Below are positions 7,978 through 14,799 of a DNA stretch of 49,981 bases, piece after piece. The position numbers were made by a program, and so were the translations under genes. Position 1 is the first letter of the stretch. Each line of letters starts with the position of its first letter. Under the pieces are notes generated by a model that made no database searches, had not been told where the DNA came from, and worked only from the letters and a program-made list of their open reading frames with translations. Origin of the DNA: Chloroflexota bacterium (lineage in GTDB: Bacteria; Chloroflexota; Anaerolineae; Anaerolineales; UBA11579); the NCBI GenBank assembly GCA_023485685.1, contig JAMCZK010000015.1, positions 1 to 49,981 on the forward strand, read 5' to 3'.

Positions 7978-8875
7978 AATAATAAATTTATCCATCATTG
8001 GTGTTGCTATTCGGATGGCAACACCTCTTTTACTAAGCTCGCTGGGTGGTGTGGTTGCCTACCGCGCAGGAATTTTGAATGTTGGCATGGAAGGCATGAT
8101 GCTTGCAGGTGCATTTTCGGCGGTTGTTTTTAGTATGACCTTTGGCAGCTCCACAATCGGCTTAATCGCGGCTGGTTTAATAGGTTTATTGGCTGCCATG
8201 CTAACAGGTCTTATATACAACCGTTATAAAGGTGATGTGTTCGTAATCGGAATGGCAATTAATATCGGCGCGTTAGGTTTAACAAATTTCTTGATGCGGT
8301 CCATTTTTGGTACAGTAGGGGCAATAAGTGGATCTGACATCATAGGATTTCCAAAGATAGAAATTAACGCTATTAAAGAATTTCCAGTTCTTCGAGATGT
8401 ATTTACAGGGAACCCGATTTTGGTATATGCATCATGGGGACTGGTATTAATCACTTTTGTCTTTTTAAACCATACTAGAGTAGGCCTAAATCTTCGCGCT
8501 GTAGGCGAGAATCCAGAAGCAGCCGCTGCAGCCGGCCTAAATAATAGTTGGTATAGATATCTGGGTATTGCCTTAAGTGGAATTTCCAGTGGGTTTGCAG
8601 GTGCATATTTAGCCCTAGGGCAACTTTCAATGTTTACTGAGAACATGACTGCTGGTCGTGGTTTTATCGCCCTTGCAATTATTATCTTTGGCCGAGGAAC
8701 CGCAGAAGGCGCATTATTAGGTTCATTGCTTTTCGGCTTTGCAGAAGCTGTTGCAATGCAGCTTCAAGGAGCCAGTACTGTACCACCACAATTCGTCTTG
8801 ATGATTCCATATGTACTCACAGTCGTGGCATTGACTATCTTTGGAGTAGGGCGTTCTCGCCGACTAAGTACATAA
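7970..8875 (+). CDS. Nucleoside ABC importer permease 2 (NupQ/YufQ type)
   Basis: This 301-residue polytopic membrane protein has the conserved YRAGILNVGMEGMMLAGA segment of the second nucleoside permease and an LRAVGENPEAAAAAGL cytoplasmic coupling loop that contacts the ATPase. It is shorter than permease 1, as is usual for the pair. It is the last gene of the operon. Its start lies inside the end of the first permease gene. An imperfect hairpin about 130 bases downstream (9003-9072) may mark the 3' end of the transcript. Confidence 0.9.
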   Translation: MPEIINLSIIGVAIRMATPLLLSSLGGVVAYRAGILNVGMEGMMLAGAFSAVVFSMTFGSSTIGLIAAGLIGLLAAMLTGLIYNRYKGDVFVIGMAINIGALGLTNFLMRSIFGTVGAISGSDIIGFPKIEINAIKEFPVLRDVFTGNPILVYASWGLVLITFVFLNHTRVGLNLRAVGENPEAAAAAGLNNSWYRYLGIALSGISSGFAGAYLALGQLSMFTENMTAGRGFIALAIIIFGRGTAEGALLGSLLFGFAEAVAMQLQGASTVPPQFVLMIPYVLTVVALTIFGVGRSRRLST

Positions 8876-9002
8876 ATTTCTCCCTTAACGCTTAAATCTC
8901 TTCCTACAGAAATATCGCCATAATTATTGCCTACACACCTGAACATGCAGCTACCTATTTCGGATCAGAGGCATCAAACCAACCACAATAAGAGAGTTCT
9001 TG

Positions 9003-9072
9003 CCACCTGCTCACCACTGTTCGGAAATGCACCGAACCGCCAGGTAAACCTGGTTCAGTGCCTCGCAGGTGG
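9003..9072 (+). repeat. Imperfect hairpin/inverted repeat after the transporter operon
   Basis: The outer arms CCACCTGC (9003-9010) and GCAGGTGG (9065-9072) enclose an inner hairpin built on CCAGG-TAAA-CCTGG with flanking GCAC/GTGC. No run of T follows, so it is not a clear terminator; a folded 3' end or a mobile palindromic repeat are alternatives. The rest of 8876-9090 shows nothing I can identify. Confidence 0.4.
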
Positions 9073-9090
9073 TTATGGGGAAGCTAGCTT

Positions 9091-9303
9091 CTAGTCATCT
9101 GAACTAACCCTGAGGGCTTGCCCATATCTCGTTGCAACTACATCAACCCCACCGTACCTTCTACCATCCAAAAGGATTACTTCAGTAGGATTCGTGAGTG
9201 CGATACAACAGTATTTCCCTCGATCCTTTTCAATGTTCACAGAAAGCAAGCGTTTCTTGTTTTTTTCTTGCCAGATCCGCAACGCTGAAAAAAGATTCTT
9301 CAT
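9091..9303 (-). CDS. Small hypothetical protein
   Basis: This is a 70-residue open frame starting at the ATG at 9303-9301, preceded by AAGAGAA and a TATATT element that could be a -10 box. It looks protein-like: an amphipathic N-terminal helix, KYCCIALTNPTEVILLDGRRYGGVDVV in the middle and an LRVSSDD end. No family was recognised. It may be a remnant of a longer gene. A longer start at 9387 would run into the palindromic repeats and is not preferred. It is isolated, with no operon partner. Confidence 0.35.
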   Translation of the reverse strand: MKNLFSALRIWQEKNKKRLLSVNIEKDRGKYCCIALTNPTEVILLDGRRYGGVDVVATRYGQALRVSSDD

Positions 9304-9692
9304 TGAGTTCTCTTCAAAATATACGAGATTGTGCTTATTATGCTGTGCCTTACCAATAAAGGGCGGCTTGAAAGCTGCCCCTACCACGGCGCATCTTGCG
9401 CAGGGGCGAGGTCTCCTCGTGCTTATATCCCGATTGGCATGACTACTCGCGGAACGGGAAACATAAGGTTCCCACGGAGACCGTGGGAACCAGCAATCGA
9501 ACTGGTAGCAGCGGGGCGAGCGGGCGGATTGTCAAAAAGGTGGAAGGGTCTGTGCCACGCTCCCTAAATGTTCTTAACCCTTCTTGCCTTGTTGAATCTA
9601 AAGGTCCCTTCAAAAAAATCCAATGGCGAGGTGGGGATGTGTCTCTCAGACCTTATAATCTACAAACCAATAAGCTTTGAAAGGAGTTGAAG
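9304..9692. repeat. Gene-free stretch with a cluster of palindromic repeats
   Basis: Several hairpins crowd together: GGGCGGCTT with a near-complementary AGCTGCCCC (about 9360-9380), GCGAGG-TCT-CCTCGT (about 9404-9420), and a perfect 11-base stem GGTTCCCACGG/CCGTGGGAACC (9467-9477 and 9481-9491). Dense intergenic palindromes like these are typical of dispersed REP- or MITE-like elements. Open frames crossing them are repetitive in residue content and are not credible genes. A TATAAT at 9654-9659 may be the -10 box for the small membrane protein gene at 9693. Confidence 0.5.
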
Positions 9693-9909
9693 ATGAGTAA
9701 TCGAATTCCAGTCTTCGATAGCTTGGGAATCCGTGTTGGGGATTTTATCCCGGCGGACAGCGGATGCGGGTATTTTTTTAATGTTTCTCATTGGATTGCC
9801 ATTTATCATCCCGCTCGCCATAGCGGGCATCCTGGGTATCCTGGCAGGAATTCTAATCATTCCGGTGCTTATACTTTTTGCCATCATTCAAAGTATTTTG
9901 GGTATGTAG
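9693..9909 (+). pseudogene. Small membrane protein split by a +1 frameshift at T7
   Basis: The start ATG at 9693 follows AAGGAG at ideal spacing and encodes MSNRIPVFDSLGIRVGDF and a little beyond. The frame then meets a run of seven T residues (9773-9779). Skipping one base there joins it to a 42-residue, almost wholly hydrophobic stretch (from ATG 9781 to the stop at 9907-9909) with two isoleucine/leucine-rich membrane segments. In the unshifted frame the product becomes histidine-rich and not protein-like. Either this is a homopolymer error or mutation that broke a gene of about 70 codons, or the distal part is translated alone or by frameshifting. Confidence 0.45.
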
Positions 9910-10097
9910 CCGAGTGGCCACTGTCAACGTGTAAATTCGCCGCATATAGTTTTTTACACAGCGACAAGCTGTTTCCCCTTTTCCGCGCATGCCTGGGCCA
10001 CGCCTGAGGCCGGGCAGCAGGCCGCTAGAAGCTAATAGATTATCAATCGCAAATATCTATTGACAGGTTGATTACTATATGACGTGTTGTATCCATT

Positions 10098-10129
10098 GCA
10101 TTGCAATGCGCCCTCAACAAAAAAGGGCG
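10098..10129. repeat. Palindrome and short hairpin downstream of a hypothetical gene
   Basis: A perfect 12-base palindrome GCATTGCAATGC (10098-10109) abuts a hairpin with arms CGCCCT (10109-10114) and AGGGCG (10124-10129). It lies about 27 bases past the stop of the minus-strand gene at 10156 and could act as its terminator, although no T-run follows on that strand. The remainder of 9910-10155 has no supported feature. Confidence 0.35.
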
Positions 10130-10155
10130 AGGCATCATCTTCCATTTCCGTCTCC

Positions 10156-10566
10156 TTAGAACGCACGCTTCAGCTTTTGAACCTTTTTATTTTCCTTACG
10201 AAGCCGCTTGAAATAAAAGTACTTATTTGGTTTGTAAACCGCTTCATCCCGATAAGTCACAGCAAAACAATCCCAACCTATCGACCCTAGCACATTCAAC
10301 ATTTCTTGTTCGCCAACCTCAACTTTATTTTTCACTTTTCGCATCTCGAGCTGCCATTCTTTGTTACCTAATTCCTGTAATCCCTTGCTATGTTCGAGTA
10401 TCAGATTTTTCCAATAATAGCCAGGCGTCAGGTTGTTTTTAAGCCACTTATCCTGAAAATCTTTACGCAACTCGCTAGGGATGTAGCGATGATATCCAAG
10501 CCGATTCAAGCTATCTTCGCCAAACCAAACGAATTCAAGAACCAGGTATTCGTAATACTCATTCAT
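10156..10566 (-). CDS. Hypothetical protein with DUF4177-like C-terminal segment
   Basis: This is a 136-residue charged, aromatic-rich protein with no signal or membrane segment. The C-terminal part, EQEMLNVLGSIGWDCFAV followed by a YFYFKRL strand, resembles the small DUF4177-type fold (a helix ending in GWE/D plus a strand ending in FFKR). The N-terminal half was not recognised. It lies 18 bases downstream of another hypothetical gene on the same strand and is probably co-transcribed with it. Codon use is AT-rich, unlike the genes from 11456 on. The function is unknown. Confidence 0.6.
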   Translation of the reverse strand: MNEYYEYLVLEFVWFGEDSLNRLGYHRYIPSELRKDFQDKWLKNNLTPGYYWKNLILEHSKGLQELGNKEWQLEMRKVKNKVEVGEQEMLNVLGSIGWDCFAVTYRDEAVYKPNKYFYFKRLRKENKKVQKLKRAF

Positions 10567-10584
10567 TTCTTGGAAATGTAAGGA

Positions 10585-11163
10585 TCACAAATACGGTATC
10601 ATTTCTTTGCTTCCCCCAGATACCTTTAGCGCCTCTTTTAGGGCATTTAACACTATAAGTTCGTGTTTCAAGGCCCGATTAAACTGGTCAGTATAAGATT
10701 TAGATTTGTCCAACTGGTACAACCAATGCCTGAATGGTTGTATTAGAAGCAGCAATAGAGCTAACCCATATGTGAAAACTACCATTACACCCATTATGAT
10801 TATTGCAATGCACCCGTAACCTCGTTTTATTTTAAGGTAACGTCTACGTTCTATTATCAAATCTTTTCCATCTCGTGTAATACTTACCAGGATATGTGAA
10901 AATGATTCGGGTTCTATAAGGGGAAATTTTGCCACAAAGTAGTCCTGATAACTAATTTCCATAACGCTCATTTTGACTTTTTTCTTTATCAGAGCATGTA
11001 CATAGCTGTTTGCAAATTTGTTTATGCGACTGCCCATTTCATCTAGTATGGCTGACTTTGAATTTACAAAATCCCCAAGGTCGTAAGATTGTTGCAATCT
11101 TGGTAATCTGCGGGGACTGGAACGTTCCCCATCTATTTTTTCTTTCCTTGATCGTGCTGGCAT
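10585..11163 (-). CDS. Hypothetical protein with membrane hairpin
   Basis: This is a 192-residue protein of unknown function. A charged N-terminal half (RSRKEKIDGERSSPRRL and a stretch with SYQDYFVAKFPLIEPESF) precedes hydrophobic residues of about 30 amino acids (around 125-155, GCIAIIIMGVMVVFTYGLALLLLL) that could form one or two membrane passes. A helical, lysine-rich tail follows. The start at 11163 was chosen because GGAGG lies 7 bases upstream. A longer ATG at 11196 would lie on top of the -10 box at 11195-11200. Confidence 0.55.
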   Translation of the reverse strand: MPARSRKEKIDGERSSPRRLPRLQQSYDLGDFVNSKSAILDEMGSRINKFANSYVHALIKKKVKMSVMEISYQDYFVAKFPLIEPESFSHILVSITRDGKDLIIERRRYLKIKRGYGCIAIIIMGVMVVFTYGLALLLLLIQPFRHWLYQLDKSKSYTDQFNRALKHELIVLNALKEALKVSGGSKEMIPYL

Positions 11164-11194
11164 AAAAATCCCTCCGGGGGAAGAAAACGCATGC

Positions 11195-11200
11195 ATTATA
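11195..11200 (-). promoter_or_regulatory. -10 element for the hypothetical gene pair
   Basis: TATAAT on the minus strand predicts a transcript start near 11188, about 25 bases before the ATG at 11163. The -35 region is only a T-rich run. A perfect tandem repeat of GTGGTGCAAC lies further upstream at 11249-11268 and could be a regulator site. Confidence 0.45.
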
Positions 11201-11248
11201 CACAGGTTCAGAAAAACAAAAAATGCTAACCGCCTTCCCTATCAAAGT

Positions 11249-11268
11249 GTGGTGCAACGTGGTGCAAC
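11249..11268. repeat. Tandem 10-bp direct repeat
   Basis: GTGGTGCAAC occurs twice in immediate succession. It lies 50-70 bases upstream of the -10 box at 11195-11200. It may be an iterated protein-binding site or a chance duplication. The surrounding gap 11270-11400 has no gene; a decayed tRNA-like T-arm at 11376-11398 is discussed under findings. Confidence 0.4.
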
Positions 11269-11401
11269 CGGGATAGAAATTGAAGATTTTTTAGACGTTT
11301 TGGACATTCTTACCCCAATATATGGATGCTAACCCACTTCCTAGACACCATATACAGGATTGTTACTTTCGCGACCTAGTTCGAATCCAGAATCCCCATC
11401 T

Positions 11402-11443
11402 AAAAAACAAGAACGGCTGGTTGGACCAGCCGTTCTTGTTTTT
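11402..11443. terminator. Bidirectional intrinsic terminator
   Basis: A perfect 14-base stem (CAAGAACGGCTGGT at 11408-11421 with its complement at 11425-11438) has a 3-base loop and is flanked by an A-run on the left and TTTTT on the right. It can stop transcription from both sides. It lies 12 bases past the stop of the alpha/beta hydrolase gene, and it also marks the change from the AT-rich accessory stretch to the GC-richer part. Confidence 0.85.
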
Positions 11444-11455
11444 ATGCTCCTGACT

Positions 11456-12391
11456 TCAGCTCGACACGATGTAGTCCAGCAAGGGGTTGAACTGCCGCAC
11501 AATCTCCTGGAAAGTAACAGGCTTTGGTGGCTGGTGATATCGGTGGGCAAAGCGCTCGATATGCACCTGGCTGAATTGGCGCTGCAAAACCCCCACGGTT
11601 TTCCCGAAATTAACGGTAGGATCGTTCTCAGACATAGCAAGATAACAGGGTTGTTGAAAAGGCGGCACGTGAGTCGGCAGGTCGAAATTTAGCAATTCAT
11701 CTAGTTGAAAAGTTAAAACGTCCGCAGTACTATCAGTAATGTTTTGAAATACCTTCTCTATGGAAATCGTCTTTTCCAGGTTGCTAAATTTAGCCAAAAA
11801 GGCCGCCAAGTATGGGCTGAATTTCTTACTGCGAATCAGGCGCAGCAAACCGGCCCTTACTGAAGGTCGTTTCAGGACGCTTACCACGCGGCGCAGCATT
11901 GCAAGGTGAATTTGGGCAAAATTCAGCGCCTGTTTTGAAAGAACCGGCGCCAGCAGAATCATTCTTTCGATCCGCTCTTGCAACAAATATAGCGTTTCCA
12001 TAGCCAATATGCCGCCGAAGGAAAAGCCCATAAGCGAAATGGTTTTATGCTTCAACTTATCGATGAAAGCCTCAATGGTTTCCGCTACTAGGCTCGTGCA
12101 GAACGGCTCAGGAAACGGTGAAGACTGACCATGACCGGGAAGTTCAAAAAAGTAGACAGTGAATTTCTGCCCCATGAACTGTGCCAACGGTCTCCAGTTT
12201 TCGATCCGGGAAATCGTGGCCGGGACCATCACCATCGGCGGCCCGTCACCGCATTTCATATAGTGCAGCCGCGTCTTAGGCAGGTCAATGTAATGATAGG
12301 AAACCCCGGGTTCAGCAAGAACTCTTTGTGAAAATTGGAGATCAGGCGTTTCTGATTGAGTCGACTGAGTTGCAAGAGCTTTGTATTGCAA
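11456..12391 (-). CDS. Alpha/beta hydrolase
   Basis: The 311-residue cytoplasmic alpha/beta-hydrolase has no visible signal peptide. The oxyanion strand region PPMVMVPAT and the LPGHGQSSPF loop precede the nucleophile elbow GFSFGG (catalytic Ser). Near the end, AMSENDPTV should hold the acid and FAHRYHQPP the catalytic His. The substrate is unknown; esterases, lipases and lactonases share this layout. The start is a TTG preceded by GAGGTGAACA. It is followed by the strong terminator at 11402-11443 and stands alone downstream of the DUF58 gene. Confidence 0.85.
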   Translation of the reverse strand: MQYKALATQSTQSETPDLQFSQRVLAEPGVSYHYIDLPKTRLHYMKCGDGPPMVMVPATISRIENWRPLAQFMGQKFTVYFFELPGHGQSSPFPEPFCTSLVAETIEAFIDKLKHKTISLMGFSFGGILAMETLYLLQERIERMILLAPVLSKQALNFAQIHLAMLRRVVSVLKRPSVRAGLLRLIRSKKFSPYLAAFLAKFSNLEKTISIEKVFQNITDSTADVLTFQLDELLNFDLPTHVPPFQQPCYLAMSENDPTVNFGKTVGVLQRQFSQVHIERFAHRYHQPPKPVTFQEIVRQFNPLLDYIVSS

Positions 12392-12478
12392 TGTTCACCT
12401 CGACGCTTCAGTGGATGGCTTCCGGACTCTGCGCCCGCCAAAATAAGGCACAGTTTACCTCTTTTCTTGACCCCAGAC

Positions 12479-13762
12479 TTATGAAGCCAGCGGCGACTTT
12501 GCTGCCACCCTTAACCCAGTCAGCGCACCGGTCAATGGTTTGCCCTCCTGGATGATCACGTTAGGCACTGCCATGGCGCTCAGCTTCGCCCCCAGTTCCC
12601 TGCTGCCTAACTTGCCGCCAAAGCTGGCTGCATCCAGCAGGATCAACAAAGCCCGTTGCCCCAACCGGCGCAACTGCTCGGCCAGCACGACGATCTTCTC
12701 CTCCACTGAAGGGGTAATCAAGTACACCGTACTCCCTCGCGGCAGATGCCGCGCCTGACCTAAAACCAAATCGATGAAAGGCGTTTGGCCGTCTGCCCGA
12801 AATAGCGCGGTACTTTCAATAATTTTGTTTAATTGCCGGCCGCCGCGTTCGGCGGCCAAAATAGTCAGCTCGGCTCCGGCCGCGGCGTAACCCACGGTGC
12901 GCCCCGCCCGCAGATAATGCTGGGCCAGCGAGGAGGCCAGCGTTGCTGCATACTCCTCGGTGGAAGGGATCAATTTCGCCGGCCCGCCCTTCTGAAAGAT
13001 GACGCTACCGGCATCTGTTTCCAGCTTGTAATCTCTCTTTGCGTGAACATCCCGTTCAGCATCAGCGAAAATCCATACCTCGGCCAAAGGGTCCAGTTCA
13101 AATTCCTTCACGATCAACTTGCCGCGCCGCGCCACGCTTGGCCAGTGGATACGGCTGAGAGGATCGCCGGTCGCGTAATCACGCACGGTGGCCGCGTTGG
13201 GGGTAATCTGGTGAGTCCGTCGCCGGACCGCTTCACCGCCCGGAAGCAACCCGGGCAGATTGGGCACGCCGATTAGTTCGACCCATCGTGGGTAAACAAT
13301 AAGGTATTTTTCTGACGCAATGGTTCGCTTGGTGGAAAAGAGGCCGAACAGATCCCCCGAGCGCAATTCCGTTGGCCCCAGGGCAAATACGCCTCGGGAC
13401 ACTAACCGCGTGCGCGACACAAAGCTGCGCGAACGTCTACCGCCAATGAGCGTGAGTACCCGCGACCCGCGGCCGCCTGGCAAATCCGACATGTCCCGCA
13501 CCTCGATCCAAAATCGGGGCAGCCGACTGCGATTATGGACTTCGAAGATCTCTTCGAATACCTGCCCGACTTCCGAGCGCTCGACGCGCGCATAGCGTCG
13601 CAATTCGACTCCGCCCAATCCGGTACTCGCAAGAATGTAACTGCTGCCGATCAGCAAACCCCACAAGTAAACCAATCGCGCATAGATAACCTGACCACTG
13701 ACGGCCAGCCCGAAGAGACTAAGCCCCAGCAGCACCGGAGTCAGACGAAGGGATTTGCTCAT
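12479..13762 (-). CDS. DUF58 domain protein
   Basis: The protein is 427 residues long. Two N-terminal membrane helices (about 5-50) precede a beta-rich region and the family hallmark RDYATGDPLSRIHWPSVARRGKLIVKEFE (in two overlapping motifs, roughly 190-220), followed by a von Willebrand-like domain. DUF58 proteins pair with MoxR ATPases as a membrane-linked chaperone-like system. Here the moxR gene lies directly upstream. I chose the start at 13762. A longer frame to 13810 reads through a dispersed GC-rich repeat and is unlikely. Confidence 0.85.
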   Translation of the reverse strand: MSKSLRLTPVLLGLSLFGLAVSGQVIYARLVYLWGLLIGSSYILASTGLGGVELRRYARVERSEVGQVFEEIFEVHNRSRLPRFWIEVRDMSDLPGGRGSRVLTLIGGRRSRSFVSRTRLVSRGVFALGPTELRSGDLFGLFSTKRTIASEKYLIVYPRWVELIGVPNLPGLLPGGEAVRRRTHQITPNAATVRDYATGDPLSRIHWPSVARRGKLIVKEFELDPLAEVWIFADAERDVHAKRDYKLETDAGSVIFQKGGPAKLIPSTEEYAATLASSLAQHYLRAGRTVGYAAAGAELTILAAERGGRQLNKIIESTALFRADGQTPFIDLVLGQARHLPRGSTVYLITPSVEEKIVVLAEQLRRLGQRALLILLDAASFGGKLGSRELGAKLSAMAVPNVIIQEGKPLTGALTGLRVAAKSPLAS

Positions 13763-13775
13763 CACAATCCAATCC

Positions 13776-13812
13776 TGGGGATTGCCACGCTCGCTTTCGC
13801 TCGCTCGCAATG
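13776..13812 (+). repeat. Half-copy of a dispersed GCAATC repeat
   Basis: GGGGATTGCC, then alternating CGCTCG units and TCGCAATGG, in the short gap between the DUF58 and MoxR genes. The same building blocks occur at 20401-20430 and 26879-27008, suggesting a mobile or dispersed palindromic family. Confidence 0.5.
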
Positions 13813-13816
13813 GATT

Positions 13817-14773
13817 TTATTGAGAATACACCAAATCCGCCCCGGGTACTGGCACTTTGTCCATCACCTCACCCAACACTGTTTCAGCACTCAAGTCCTG
13901 CAGCCGGGCCGCCGGGCCCAGGATCAGGCGATGTCCCAGGCAGGCAGGAACTAGTGCCTTGACATCGTCGGGCAGCACAAAATCGCGCCCCTGAATGGCC
14001 GCCCGCGCCTGACCAGCGTGGAACAACGCCAGGCTGCCGCGCGGGCTGGCGCCCAGGTACACATCGCCCTGCTCGCGCGTCTGTCGCGTGAGGTCAACGA
14101 TGTATTTCTTGATGGCGTCTGCCACATAAACTTGCTTGACGTCTGCCTGCGCCTTGAGCACATCCTTGGCAGTGGCCACTGGTTTCAGCGTCTCAACCGG
14201 ATGCTGGATGGTCTGGCTCTCCAGGACGCGGATCTCATCCGCATGCGACGGATATCCTAGGCGAATGCGCAGCAGGAAACGGTCCAATTGCGCCTCTGGC
14301 AAAGGGAAGGTACCTTCGTATTCGATGGGATTCTGAGTGGCCAATACCATAAATGGTTTCGGCAACTGATGCGTAATGCCGTCCACAGTTACCTGCTGCT
14401 CTTGCATGGCCTCCAGCAAGGCTGCCTGGGTCTTCGGTGTGGCCCGGTTAATTTCATCTGCCAGCACTATCTGCGACAAAATCGGTCCCGGGCGAAATTC
14501 GAACTCGCGGCTGGCCTGATTGTAGATCGATACGCCGGTTACATCGCTGGGCAGCATGTCGGGAGTAAATTGGATGCGGCTCATCGTGCAGCTCAGCGAG
14601 CCGGCCAGGCTGCGGGCCAGTATCGTCTTCCCCACTCCAGGCACATCCTCAATGAGCAAATGGCCCTGACACAACAAATTGATCAACGTCAGTTCTATGG
14701 CGTCGCGTTTCCCAATGATCACTTTCTCGACATTGTCAATTACCTTTTCAGCAAAGATTTGTAGATCTGTCAT
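13817..14773 (-). CDS. MoxR-family AAA+ ATPase
   Basis: The 318-residue ATPase shows Walker A DVPGVGKT, the MoxR-typical [14 protein letters not shown], Walker [14 protein letters not shown], sensor-1 region LATQNP and a C-terminal lid domain with SPRGSLAL. MoxR proteins act as chaperone-like ATPases that help mature or insert metal cofactors or assemble membrane complexes. The partner is almost certainly the downstream DUF58 protein. No transglutaminase or VWA gene follows, so the system is minimal. The client protein is unknown. Confidence 0.92.
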   Translation of the reverse strand: MTDLQIFAEKVIDNVEKVIIGKRDAIELTLINLLCQGHLLIEDVPGVGKTILARSLAGSLSCTMSRIQFTPDMLPSDVTGVSIYNQASREFEFRPGPILSQIVLADEINRATPKTQAALLEAMQEQQVTVDGITHQLPKPFMVLATQNPIEYEGTFPLPEAQLDRFLLRIRLGYPSHADEIRVLESQTIQHPVETLKPVATAKDVLKAQADVKQVYVADAIKKYIVDLTRQTREQGDVYLGASPRGSLALFHAGQARAAIQGRDFVLPDDVKALVPACLGHRLILGPAARLQDLSAETVLGEVMDKVPVPGADLVYSQ

Positions 14774-14799
14774 TCATACTCCAATATCCCGGTTGGGAG

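Noticed and set aside
9331-9680. Plus-strand open frames across the palindrome cluster
   Set aside because: They are Gly/Arg/Pro-rich translations of inverted repeats, mutually overlapping, with no convincing start signals.
11341-11400. A tRNA gene suggested by a GTTCGAATCC T-loop
   Set aside because: The T-stem is mismatched, there is no D-arm or anticodon arm, and no 5' acceptor strand lies at the right distance. At most it is a remnant.
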